Shown: positions 23,382 through 30,658 of the stretch, piece by piece
How the letters are laid out: each line of letters opens with the position of its first letter
Position numbering within the stretch: position 1 is the first letter of the stretch
Assembly (NCBI GenBank): GCA_964520325.1
Contig: CAZFOB010000019.1
Location: 1 to 64,000 of the forward strand
Reading direction: 5' to 3'
From: CAZFOB01 sp964520325
GTDB lineage: Bacteria > Actinomycetota > JAICYB01
Length of the DNA: 64,000 bases
Notes under the pieces: model-generated
Seen by the model: only the letters and a program-made list of their open reading frames with translations
What the model was told of the DNA's origin: nothing
Database searches by the model: none
Position numbers and translations under genes: made by a program

Positions 23382-24296
23382 ATGAAGGTCGGGATCACCG
23401 TCGGGCTGGGCGCGCGTTCCGAGTCGACGATCGATGGCATCGTCGACCGCGTGAAGGACGCGGAGAGTCGCGGCCTCCCAACCATCTGGATGACGAACGC
23501 CTTCGGGTTCGACGCGATCACCGCGCTCTCGGCTGCCGGACGAGAAACGTCGCACATCGAGATGGGGACGGCCGTCGTTCCGACGTACCCACGCCATCCC
23601 GTGGTCATGGCGCAGCAGGCGCTCACCGCGCAGTCGGCATCCGGCGGACGCTTCACCCTCGGCATCGGACTCTCGCACGAGTCGATGATCACGGACGCGC
23701 TCGGTATCCCCTTCGAGCGTCCGGCACGGCACATGCGCGAGTACCTCGAGGTGCTGATGCCGCTGCTCGAAGGTCTACCCGCATCGGTGGACGGTGAGCT
23801 GTACCACGTGCAAGCCCGCGTCACGGCGCCGCGGGAGCCGCGCGTCCCGGTGGTTGTCGCCGCGCTCGGCCCCCAGATGCTGAAGGTCGCGGGAGAGCTC
23901 ACAGACGGCACGATCCTGTCCTGGGTCGGACCGTTGACCATCGATTCTCACATCGCGCCGTTGATCACCAAGGGGGCCGAATCGGCCGGACGTCGCCCCC
24001 CGCGGATCATCGCCGGACTCCCCATCTCACTGACAACGGATCCGGACGGTGCACGCGAGCGCTTCTCGCCGCAGGTTGCCGGCTACGGGATGCTCCCCTC
24101 CTACCGCGCGATGTTCGACCGTGAAGGCGTCGGCGATCCGGCCGACGTCGCGATCTTCGGCGACGATGCGGCCCTCAGCGCCGAGCTCACGCGACTCGCG
24201 GATGCCGGGGCGTCAGACTTCGCAGCGCAGGTGGTATCGACCGACCCCGGATCGGCCACGCGAACGCTCGAGTTCCTCAGCACCTGGACGACGTAG
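23382..24296 (+). CDS. F420-dependent LLM-class oxidoreductase (TIGR03564-like)
   Basis: 304 aa from MKVGITVGLGARSESTIDGI, with AAGGAGAG 5 nt upstream. TIM-barrel signatures: RGLPTIWMTNAFGFDAITAL, HIEMGTAVVPTYPRHPVVMA, GGRFTLGIGLSHESMITDAL, VPVVVAALGPQMLKVAGELT and DGTILSWVGPLTIDSHIAPL. An F420-dependent oxidoreductase by family; substrate unknown. It is bracketed by two pieces of the same GDPD gene. Confidence 0.88.
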   Translation: MKVGITVGLGARSESTIDGIVDRVKDAESRGLPTIWMTNAFGFDAITALSAAGRETSHIEMGTAVVPTYPRHPVVMAQQALTAQSASGGRFTLGIGLSHESMITDALGIPFERPARHMREYLEVLMPLLEGLPASVDGELYHVQARVTAPREPRVPVVVAALGPQMLKVAGELTDGTILSWVGPLTIDSHIAPLITKGAESAGRRPPRIIAGLPISLTTDPDGARERFSPQVAGYGMLPSYRAMFDREGVGDPADVAIFGDDAALSAELTRLADAGASDFAAQVVSTDPGSATRTLEFLSTWTT

Positions 24297-24375
24297 CCCT
24301 CGCCCTCGACGCCTCCCGCTAGTGAATCCCGAGCTATGGCGGGTGGAGATCTACCGGCCGGGTGAAGACGTCGTG

Positions 24376-24480
24376 GTTCTTGATCTCGATGTTCGCGAGC
24401 ATCCCGGCACACGCGTCGAGCACGTCGGGCATAGCCGGGACATGATCGGGAAGTTCGGCCCGCGCGGGGTTCGCCGACGG
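24376..24480 (-). pseudogene. Second GDPD fragment (105 bp, near-copy of 23035-23139)
   Basis: Minus-strand frame PARAELPDHVPAMPDVLDAC then AGMLANIEIKN. About 90 percent identical by eye to the GDPD gene 1.3 kb to the left, without its extra base. It ends exactly at the amidase stop codon (24481). Nothing else of GDPD is present, so it is a remnant of duplication or rearrangement. Confidence 0.7.
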
Positions 24481-25884
24481 TCAACCCACAACGGGCGGGA
24501 CCCGCAGGTGCCAGTCTGTTCGTTGCTGGTACGCATCGCCGACGCGCAAGACGGTCGCCTCATCGAACGCGCGACCACCGATCTGCATCCCGATCGGCAT
24601 GCCTGCATCGGTGAAGCCGATCGGAACGGAGAGTGCGGGCAAACCCGATCCGTTCCAGAACGGGGTGTATGCGGGAAGGCCCAGCGCCGATACGAAATCC
24701 AGACCTTCGGCGGCGGGAGCCCCAGCCCCGGCCGTGAGCATCGCGATCGCATCGACATCGCCGAAGATGCGATCGATCTCTCGCCGCACCGCTCGTCTGA
24801 CGCGTTGGGCCTGCACGTAGTCGTCGCCCGAGAAGAACGCGCCGAACGTGAGCATCTGTCGGGTGAACCGACCGTACTCTGCCCAGCGCTGTTGGAGATT
24901 CCGCTTGTGGTACGCGAAGCTCTCGCAGAAGAGCGTGGCGGTTACGGCCTCGTTCATCGCCTCGTATCCGTCGATCGACACCTCGACGACGGTCGCTCCC
25001 GCAGCGACGAGCTGTTCGAGCGCGATCTCGAATAACGCAACAGCGGCCGGATCCGGTGGAGCTTGGATGCCCTTCGATGGAAGAGCTCGGTCGACCCCCA
25101 TCCGCAAACCCTCGAGCGACCCACCAAGACCGGCCACGTAGTCATCGGTCGGGGCGGGGCTGGAGAACGTGTCGGCCGGATCGTTTCCCGCGATCGCGTT
25201 CAGGACGATCGCGCAGTCGTGCGCACTCCGGCACATCGGTCCGACGTGGTCGAGAGTCCACGCAAGAGGCACGGTCCCCGTCTTTGGCACCCGTCCATAG
25301 GTCGGCTTGAGACCGGTGATGCCACAGAACGCGGACGGGAGGCGGATGCTGCCGCCCGTGTCGCTCCCGATCGATCCGAAGAACAGCCCGGCAGCCACGC
25401 CACTCGCGTTCCCGGAGCTCGAACCGCCGGCCCACGCCCCCGTGTTCCACGGATTGCGCGGGACCGGGAAGGGCTGTGTCGCGTCGGGCAGACCGAACGC
25501 GAACTCCATGGTCGTGGTCTTGCCGAGCAACACCGCGCCTGCGTCGCGAACACGAGCGACGACGAGTGCGTCGCCTTGCGCACCCCACGCGGGATCGAGG
25601 ACACGGCTCTGCGCGGTGGTCGGAGCGTCTGCGGTCGCAAAGATGTCCTTGATCGCGAACGGGATGCCCTGCAGAGGGCCGCGATCGATCCCGGCCGCGA
25701 AGTCGGCATCGGCGGCGCGAGCAGCCGACAGGGCAGGATCCGTCGTCCGATGTAGGAACGTACCGAGCGCTTCGTCCAGCTTGTCGGACGCCTCGATGCA
25801 GGACATCGTGAGATCGACGCTCGAGACGCGTCCGTCGCGAAGTGCCTCGGCGGCGTCGTTCAGCGTGAGCGGCATCGAGGTCAT
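24481..25884 (-). CDS. Amidase-signature family hydrolase
   Basis: 467 aa. The Ser-cisSer-Lys triad is Lys79 (PFAIKDIF), the cis-Ser in AGGSSSGNASG (about 155-157) and nucleophile Ser179 in GSDTGGSIRLPSAFCGITGL. The end LPALSVPIGFTDAGMPIGMQ is typical. The ATG overlaps the stop of a 53 aa gene (ATGA), as AtzG-like/GatC-like helpers precede some amidases. Likely hydrolyses an aliphatic or aromatic amide or a carbamoyl compound; not the GatA subunit because no GatB is nearby. Confidence 0.88.
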   Translation of the reverse strand: MTSMPLTLNDAAEALRDGRVSSVDLTMSCIEASDKLDEALGTFLHRTTDPALSAARAADADFAAGIDRGPLQGIPFAIKDIFATADAPTTAQSRVLDPAWGAQGDALVVARVRDAGAVLLGKTTTMEFAFGLPDATQPFPVPRNPWNTGAWAGGSSSGNASGVAAGLFFGSIGSDTGGSIRLPSAFCGITGLKPTYGRVPKTGTVPLAWTLDHVGPMCRSAHDCAIVLNAIAGNDPADTFSSPAPTDDYVAGLGGSLEGLRMGVDRALPSKGIQAPPDPAAVALFEIALEQLVAAGATVVEVSIDGYEAMNEAVTATLFCESFAYHKRNLQQRWAEYGRFTRQMLTFGAFFSGDDYVQAQRVRRAVRREIDRIFGDVDAIAMLTAGAGAPAAEGLDFVSALGLPAYTPFWNGSGLPALSVPIGFTDAGMPIGMQIGGRAFDEATVLRVGDAYQQRTDWHLRVPPVVG

Positions 25885-26042
25885 GGCTCGTCCGTCAGTT
25901 CGAACTGGTGGACCACAGCCAGCCGAGCCCGGAGAACCGGATACAGAAGCCTGAAGAACGCGAGCTCTTCTTCGGTGGGCTCGATGCCGGCGACAGCCAG
26001 AAGGTCATCGACGATCGTGGCGTCCCCAGACGGTTCGTTCAT
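25881..26042 (-). CDS. AtzG/GatC-like small amidase partner, 53 aa
   Basis: MNEPSGDATIVDDLLAVAGI, EPTEEELAFFRLLYPVLRAR and LAVVHQFELTDEP. A single amphipathic helical protein of the length of AtzG-like subunits that support amidase-signature enzymes. GAGG lies 8 nt upstream of the ATG, its stop overlaps the amidase start (ATGA), and its start overlaps the stop of the fragment upstream (ATGA). The double coupling argues strongly that it is real although short. Confidence 0.72.
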   Translation of the reverse strand: MNEPSGDATIVDDLLAVAGIEPTEEELAFFRLLYPVLRARLAVVHQFELTDEP

Positions 26043-26185
26043 GTTTCAACCTCAGAGTGGAGCGTCGGCTTCGGAAATCGATCGTGCTCGCAGCGCACAA
26101 CACGCTCCGACTCACGACCATCGAGGACGACACCACGCATAGCGCGCATGTTAGCGTCGATAAGTGTGGCTATCGCTTCGCTGTG
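26039..26185 (-). pseudogene. C-terminal fragment of an unidentified gene upstream of the amidase pair
   Basis: Frame reads SEAIATLIDANMRAMRGVVL, DGRESERVVRCEHDRFPKPT and LHSEVET, with the TGA overlapping the start of the 53 aa gene. The coupling suggests it was the first cistron of the amidase operon. Its 5' part appears lost at about 26190 where an acyl-CoA dehydrogenase fragment begins on the other strand. Family not recognised. Confidence 0.4.
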
Positions 26186-26194
26186 GCGTACGGA

Positions 26195-26611
26195 GCCAAT
26201 TTTGGCCACGGGCGCGCCCGCTCGCACGTGCGACAGAAGCTCGCCGACATCTACATCCGCGCGAAGCTCCTCACGCTGACGGGAGCTCGTGCGACGACAA
26301 AGATCGCGAAGGGTTCGATCCCCGGACCGGAGGGATCGATCGCGAAGCTAGTCTGGGTCGACCTCATGACCGACGTCGGCGAACGTGGCATCGAACTCCT
26401 CGGACTCGCCGGCGCCGTCGTCGGCCCACAGGCCGCAGACAATGGCCTGTGGGCGAAGACACACCTGTTCGCGCCCGGCGTCCATCTCGGCGGGGGTACC
26501 GACGAAGCCATGCGCAACATCATCGGGGAGCGCGTGCTCGGGCTTCCGAAAGAGCCGACCGCCGACAAAGGCGTGCCGTTCCGCGAGCTCCTCGTCGGGA
26601 CTCAACGGTGA
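26195..26611 (+). pseudogene. Acyl-CoA dehydrogenase, N-terminal half missing
   Basis: The codons give ARSHVRQKLADIYIRAKLLT, GARATTKIAKGSIPGPEGSI, AKLVWVDLMTDVGERGIELL and GGGTDEAMRNIIGERVLGLP: the C-terminal helical domain of an acyl-CoA dehydrogenase with the usual end. A complete enzyme has about 380 residues; the N-terminal and beta domains that hold FAD and the acyl-CoA are gone. An upstream ATG at 26057 could still start a 184 aa product of no likely activity. The stop overlaps the ligase GTG. Confidence 0.75.
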
Positions 26612-28155
26612 CCGACGGCTTCTGGAGTCGCGCCGAGCTGGACCCCGACAAGGTGGCGCTGATCGACGCCGACGGGGCAGAGACAACGGCCGGCGAGCTG
26701 CTCGCCGAGGCGAACCGGGTCGCTCATGGGCTGCAGGCGCTCGGGTTGCGGCGCGGGGACGTAGTGGCTGTGCTGCTCGGAAACGAACGGGAATTCTTCG
26801 AGGTCTACCTCGCCGCGACGCAGATCGGTCTGTACTTCACCGCCATCAACTGGCACCTGAAGCCCGGCGAGATCGGATACATCGTGCAGAACAGCGGGGC
26901 CAAAGCCCTCGTCGTCCACGAGCGTTTCGCGAACGCGGCGCAAGCAGCCGTCGAGGAGATCGGCTTTCCGGAGAACGCCCGGTTCTCTGTCGGTGAGGCG
27001 GCGGGCTTCTGCTCCTTCGCCGAGTTCAAGGCCGATGAGCCGGACTCGCTTCCGCCGGAACGAAGCGCGGGCTGGATCATGCTCTACACGGGCGGAACGA
27101 CCGGGCGCCCGAAGGGCGTCCGCAGAGCGCTCATGGACACCGACCCCGATACCGCCGCCGGCATGCTTGCCCTCTTGGGCTCGATGTTCGGCATCGAGCC
27201 CGGCGATGGGGTGCACCTCGTGACCGGGCCGCTGTACCACTCGGCCCCGCTCGCTTTCGGCGGTGTCATGTCGCTTCATCTCGGACACACGATCGTCCTC
27301 ATGGACCACTGGTCCGCGGAGGACGCACTCGAACGCATCGAGCGATACCGCGTGACGACATCGCATCTCGTCCCGACGATGTTCCACCGCTTGCTCGCCC
27401 TGCCCGAGGAGGTGCGGGGGCAACGCGACGTGTCGTCCCTCCGTGTCGTCATCCACGGGGCCGCCCCCTGCCCCGTCGAGGTCAAGCGGCGGATCATCGA
27501 GTGGTGGGGTCCCGTCCTCGTCGAGTACTACGCGGGGACCGAGGGCGGAGGAACGAGTGTCCGCTCGCAGGATTGGCTCGAGAGACCCGGGACGGTGGGA
27601 TTGCCGATGCCCGGCGCGACCGTCACGATCCTGGACGACGACGGCAACGAGTGCCCGCCCGGGGTGCCGGGGACGATCTACATGTCATCTCTCGTCGGGG
27701 GGTTCGAGTACCACGGCGATACAGAGAAGACGGCCGCAGCTCACCGAGGCAACGTCTTCACGCTCGGGGACGTGGGCTACCTCGACGAAGACGGATACCT
27801 CTTCCTGTGTGATCGCAAGATCGACATGATCATCTCGGGCGGCGTGAACATCTATCCGGCCGAGATCGAAGGCGAGCTCCTGGCACACCCGTCGGTCGGG
27901 GACGCGGTTGTCATCGGCGTGCCGAGCGACGATTGGGGCGAGGACGTGAAGGCTGTCGTGGAACCGGCCGACGGCGTCGAGGGCTCCCCGGAGCTCGAGC
28001 AGGAGCTGATCGGATTCCTTCGCGAACGCATCGCCCACTACAAGTGCCCGCGAACCATCGACTTCCGCAAATCGCTACCGCGCAACGAGATGGGGAAGCT
28101 GGCCAAGCGCCTGGTCCGCGACGAGTACTGGCGCGGCCGCGAACGCACGATCTGA
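26608..28155 (+). CDS. AMP-dependent acyl-CoA synthetase (FadD-like)
   Basis: 515 aa with GTG start overlapping the dehydrogenase stop. ATP-binding P-loop MLYTGGTTGRPKGVRRA, adenylation motifs VLVEYYAGTEGGGTSVRSQD, TLGDVGYLDEDGYLFLCDRK and the C-terminal hinge DMIISGGVNIYPAEIEGELL; catalytic Lys in PRNEMGKLAKRLVRDEYW. ANL superfamily, activates a fatty or aromatic acid to its CoA ester. Formerly part of an operon with the now broken dehydrogenase. Confidence 0.92.
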   Translation: MTDGFWSRAELDPDKVALIDADGAETTAGELLAEANRVAHGLQALGLRRGDVVAVLLGNEREFFEVYLAATQIGLYFTAINWHLKPGEIGYIVQNSGAKALVVHERFANAAQAAVEEIGFPENARFSVGEAAGFCSFAEFKADEPDSLPPERSAGWIMLYTGGTTGRPKGVRRALMDTDPDTAAGMLALLGSMFGIEPGDGVHLVTGPLYHSAPLAFGGVMSLHLGHTIVLMDHWSAEDALERIERYRVTTSHLVPTMFHRLLALPEEVRGQRDVSSLRVVIHGAAPCPVEVKRRIIEWWGPVLVEYYAGTEGGGTSVRSQDWLERPGTVGLPMPGATVTILDDDGNECPPGVPGTIYMSSLVGGFEYHGDTEKTAAAHRGNVFTLGDVGYLDEDGYLFLCDRKIDMIISGGVNIYPAEIEGELLAHPSVGDAVVIGVPSDDWGEDVKAVVEPADGVEGSPELEQELIGFLRERIAHYKCPRTIDFRKSLPRNEMGKLAKRLVRDEYWRGRERTI

Positions 28156-28176
28156 CGCCCTCGCGGACAAGCGTCC

Positions 28177-28635
28177 TCAGCTCCCGGGCTCTCGAAGGAC
28201 ACGGTGCGCTTTGGCTCGGTCGTGTTCCGGCTCGTGTGGTTGGCCGGTGTGTCCGCAGATGTACGTCAGGTCGGCGTCCCAGTGCCAGAGAACGACGTCT
28301 GCTCCGGCGCCCTCCGCACATGCAGCAACGAGATAGTCGATGGGGCGCCGTCGATGCGCACCTGCTGTCGCGTGCGCAAGCTCGCGTTGCACCTCGAGTG
28401 CACGGTCCGTGTCGCTCTGGCGCAGCGGCAACCAACGCAGATGGTCCCACACGGCGTCCCAGTCCTCGTCATACGAAGCACCGTCGGGGGGACCGACGAG
28501 CACTTCGAGTGCAACGGGAACGCACGTCGCGATCTGGTCCTCAGCTACACGCTCCTCGAACACCTCCCGGAGGTATTGCGCGCCCCTGCGACGCATGCCG
28601 ATCCAGATCGAGCTGTCGGCGAGGTAGACGGGCAC
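28177..28635 (-). CDS. VapC-type PIN-domain toxin
   Basis: 152 aa with GTG start 2 bp after the antitoxin stop. VYLADSSIWIGMRRRGAQYL supplies Asp7, CVPVALEVLVGPPDG the Glu, RRPIDYLVAACAEGAGADVV the third acidic residue and WHWDADLTYIC the fourth. Typical VapC RNase. The C-terminal HEPEHDRAKAHRVLREPGS is longer than usual and charged. Confidence 0.88.
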   Translation of the reverse strand: MPVYLADSSIWIGMRRRGAQYLREVFEERVAEDQIATCVPVALEVLVGPPDGASYDEDWDAVWDHLRWLPLRQSDTDRALEVQRELAHATAGAHRRRPIDYLVAACAEGAGADVVLWHWDADLTYICGHTGQPHEPEHDRAKAHRVLREPGS

Positions 28636-28637
28636 AG

Positions 28638-28853
28638 CTAGAGGCGGGGTCTGCGAGAGGCGGACCAGGTGCGCTCGTCCGGCAGGTGGAGGCGCCCCTC
28701 GCGGATATACCGGGCGCCGCGTTCGAGCGCGGCGCGGCGAATGATCTCGTGCAGAGCGCGGTTGATCGTTTCCTTGTACCCGTGCGTGCCGAGAACGCGC
28801 TCAGCCTCTCGGAGCGCCTCATCATCGATCTCGACAGTTGTCCTGTGCATCAT
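28638..28853 (-). CDS. VapB-type ribbon-helix-helix antitoxin
   Basis: 71 aa from MMHRTTVEIDDEALREAERV (the second ATG at 28850 is equally possible). RTTVEIDDEALREAERVLG and THGYKETINRALHEIIRRAA are the RHH DNA-binding part; the C-terminal ERGARYIREGRLHLPDERTW neutralises VapC. Upstream lie two copies of TGTATGGACG and a GGACGTCC palindrome, candidates for autoregulation. Confidence 0.85.
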   Translation of the reverse strand: MMHRTTVEIDDEALREAERVLGTHGYKETINRALHEIIRRAALERGARYIREGRLHLPDERTWSASRRPRL

Positions 28854-28869
28854 GGCCGCGGCTCTAGTA

Positions 28870-28924
28870 TGTATGGACGTCCTATCCAAAAGCATATCAG
28901 ACGTCCAAAAAATGTGTATGGACG
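28870..28924. promoter_or_regulatory. Direct repeats upstream of vapB-like gene
   Basis: TGTATGGACG at 28870-28879 and again at 28915-28924, 45 bp apart; the first runs into the palindrome GGACGTCC (28875-28882), and a related AGACGTCC lies between them. This position just before the VapB start suits VapBC autorepression. Confidence 0.5.
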
Positions 28925-29024
28925 CGGAAGCGTCCGGTCGCAACCTCGCGAGACTCGAAGCAGGTGTAGTCGGCCCAATCCTTCGCCGCGGACAGTCGCA
29001 GGGGTGCTCCTTCCGGTGCGGCCC

Positions 29025-29396
29025 TCAGGCTGAAGCTTGAAGCCAACGAACGAACGATCGATCTGCTGAGTCGAGCTCACCATCCAAGGCCACCAAGGCC
29101 GCTGCGAATTCGCGAAGGAATCGCGCGATGTTGTGGCGGGGGAACGATCTGTTCGAGCTGAGCACGAGGCCCCGGTGAGGGCCCCGGTCGCGTCGCCAGG
29201 CTGCTTCGATGGGCAGGAGATCGCGGGCGTTCTCCGTCACGAGGACGCGGCGGTCCAGTTGCGCCACTGCGAAGAGGTCCGCGTCCGCAAGTCCCTGGAT
29301 CACAGGGACTCCCTGCACGGCGAACACGTCGATGCCGTCTGTGCGCGCCGCCTCTGCGGCTGACGCCGGGTACATCTCGTCGAGCAGGTATCGCAA
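29025..29396 (-). CDS. DUF5615 PIN-like toxin
   Basis: 123 aa with TTG start 3 bp after the partner's stop. RYLLDEMYPASAAEAARTDG starts with the conserved LLDE; IDVFAVQGVPVIQGLADADL, RRVLVTENARDLLPIEAAWR and GLVLSSNRSFPRHNIARFLR follow the DUF5615/Mut7-C-like PIN pattern (Asp, Asp, ENxxD). Predicted ribonuclease toxin; few members have been tested. Confidence 0.82.
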   Translation of the reverse strand: MRYLLDEMYPASAAEAARTDGIDVFAVQGVPVIQGLADADLFAVAQLDRRVLVTENARDLLPIEAAWRRDRGPHRGLVLSSNRSFPRHNIARFLREFAAALVALDGELDSADRSFVRWLQASA

Positions 29397-29399
29397 AGC

Positions 29400-29819
29400 T
29401 CAGCCGAGCACGCGCTGCTCGGCCTCGAAGTGTCGCTCCGCCTGAAGAGAATCGCGCTCCGCCGCGCTCACCCACTCTTCGATCTCCTCGGGAAAGTCTG
29501 CCCAGTAGGCGACCGCGGACCGGATCTTCTCTAGGGACAAGCCGCTGGCTTTGGCCGCTTGGCGGATCGCGCGCTCGCCTTTGGCGCCGAGGTGTTTGAT
29601 CAGGCTGGCGATCTCCCACACGTCCGGCCCGGCGGCAAGGCCCGCTCGCCGTCCGCCGGGCCCTTCCCGGAACACGACGCCCGGGTGAAGGTCGGCCCGG
29701 ACCCCTTCGTCGACGTACCGGACGACGAGGCTCGATGCCGACATCCCCGTCCGCTGTGCCTGCTCTCCGAGCTTATGGCGCAAGGGTTCTGGGAAACGGA
29801 CGGAGAGCGGCCGTGACAT
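29400..29819 (-). CDS. RHH + DUF433-like antitoxin paired with DUF5615
   Basis: 139 aa. Residues 1-40 (SRPLSVRFPEPLRHKLGEQA, RTGMSASSLVVRYVDEG) are a ribbon-helix-helix domain; HPGVVFREGPGGRRAGLAAG and PDVWEIASLIKHLG resemble DUF433. The rest (SLEKIRSAVAYWADFPEEIE) is helical with an HTH-like look. DUF433-DUF5615 pairs are a recognised TA arrangement. Three GTAGCG direct repeats at 10 bp period precede the ATG. Confidence 0.8.
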   Translation of the reverse strand: MSRPLSVRFPEPLRHKLGEQAQRTGMSASSLVVRYVDEGVRADLHPGVVFREGPGGRRAGLAAGPDVWEIASLIKHLGAKGERAIRQAAKASGLSLEKIRSAVAYWADFPEEIEEWVSAAERDSLQAERHFEAEQRVLG

Positions 29820-29828
29820 GACTACATG

Positions 29829-29854
29829 GTAGCGGGCTGTAGCGAGTTGTAGCG
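29829..29854. promoter_or_regulatory. Three GTAGCG direct repeats with 10 bp period
   Basis: GTAGCG at 29829, 29839 and 29849, each exactly one helical turn apart, ending 10 bp before the RHH antitoxin ATG on the minus strand. RHH proteins (Arc/MetJ type) bind such tandem half-sites co-operatively, so this is a probable operator. Confidence 0.65.
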
Positions 29855-29880
29855 CGCGACGGCGTTTACCGCCGACTTTT

Positions 29881-29894
29881 GACGTGGATACGTC
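29881..29894. promoter_or_regulatory. Inverted repeat in the promoter of the third PIN module
   Basis: GACGT-GGAT-ACGTC, 5 bp arms. It overlaps a -35-like TTGACG (29879-29884); a -10-like CATAGT at 29902-29907 ends 7 nt before the ATG at 29914, again fitting a leaderless start. Confidence 0.5.
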
Positions 29895-29913
29895 TTTACC
29901 TCATAGTGTGACG

Positions 29914-30144
29914 ATGGCTAGGAAGAAGACGACGGTGTACATAGAGGAGGACTTGCTCAGGGCCGCTCGCGTTCGCGCCGCGCGCACGGGCACTCGCGAC
30001 TCAGACGTCTTAGAGGAAGCCCTGCGGCGATACCTCGTCATCGGCGTTCTCGATCGTGTAGCGATGCGCGCCGGCATGGACGAGGACGAAGCGATGACAC
30101 TGGCCAACCATGAGTTGCACGTGATGCGCCGCACGACCAAGTGA
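29914..30144 (+). CDS. CopG/RHH-type antitoxin
   Basis: 76 aa from MARKKTTVYIEEDLLRAARV. RHH pattern: basic start, KTTVYIEEDLLRAARVRAAR and TRDSDVLEEALRRYLVI; a short tail EDEAMTLANHELHVMRRTTK for toxin binding. Divergent from the DUF433-like antitoxin with 94 bp between the starts, so two TA modules share this promoter region. The stop overlaps the toxin GTG (GTGA). Confidence 0.85.
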   Translation: MARKKTTVYIEEDLLRAARVRAARTGTRDSDVLEEALRRYLVIGVLDRVAMRAGMDEDEAMTLANHELHVMRRTTK

Positions 30145-30560
30145 AGGTCGTCCTCGACCCGAACGTCCTCATCGCAGCGCTCCTGTCGGCAGTCGGTGCG
30201 CCACGGGCCTTGATGGAGCGCTGGGCGGACGGGTTGTTCGAGATCATCGTGTCCGACAAGCTCCTGACAGAGTTGGCACGGGTTCTCCGTCGAGCGAAGT
30301 TCAGTCGGTACGCAACCACTGAAGACGTTGACGACTACGTCGCCGAACTCCGCATGAGCGGCATCCTCCTCGCCGATCCCGATCCGATGCCCGGCCTCAC
30401 CAAAGACCCGGGTGACGACTACCTCGTCGCGCTGGCACGCGCCGCGAAAGCCGATGCGATCGTATCCGGCGACGCCCACCTGTTAAAGCTCCCACGCGTC
30501 GATCCGCCGGTGTTTGCCCCGCGAGCATTCCTCGAGGCCCTCGATCGGCTCGATCCATAG
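30141..30560 (+). CDS. PIN-domain toxin, TIGR00305-like
   Basis: 139 aa with GTG start in the overlap. VVLDPNVLIAALLSAVGAPR gives the first Asp, DKLLTELARVLRRAKFSRY the Glu, DPGDDYLVALARAAKADAIV the third and VSGDAHLLKLPRV the fourth. This is the family called putative toxin component, PIN family. Complete metal site; expected RNase. Confidence 0.87.
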   Translation: MKVVLDPNVLIAALLSAVGAPRALMERWADGLFEIIVSDKLLTELARVLRRAKFSRYATTEDVDDYVAELRMSGILLADPDPMPGLTKDPGDDYLVALARAAKADAIVSGDAHLLKLPRVDPPVFAPRAFLEALDRLDP

Positions 30561-30622
30561 GCCGGCTCGTCGGTGGTCAGCAACAAGACCTCCAAGTGCG
30601 TCTAACGAAGCGCTCGCGGTAT

Positions 30623-30641
30623 GTTAGCCGTCGATAACAAC
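30623..30641 (+). promoter_or_regulatory. Promoter-like motif GTTAGC-N5-GATAACAAC, copy 2
   Basis: GTTAGCCGTCGATAACAAC 18 bp before the lipoprotein ATG, matching 20358-20376 in 15 of 19 positions including both ends. A weaker form (GTAGCCGATAACAC) occurs near 40411. Confidence 0.45.
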
Positions 30642-30658
30642 GGGGAGCCGCACGGAGC

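Noticed and set aside
26057..26194. ATG at 26057 as the true start of the acyl-CoA dehydrogenase
   Set aside because: The 45 codons added bear no resemblance to the family and overlap a coupled minus-strand frame; the gene is better read as truncated.
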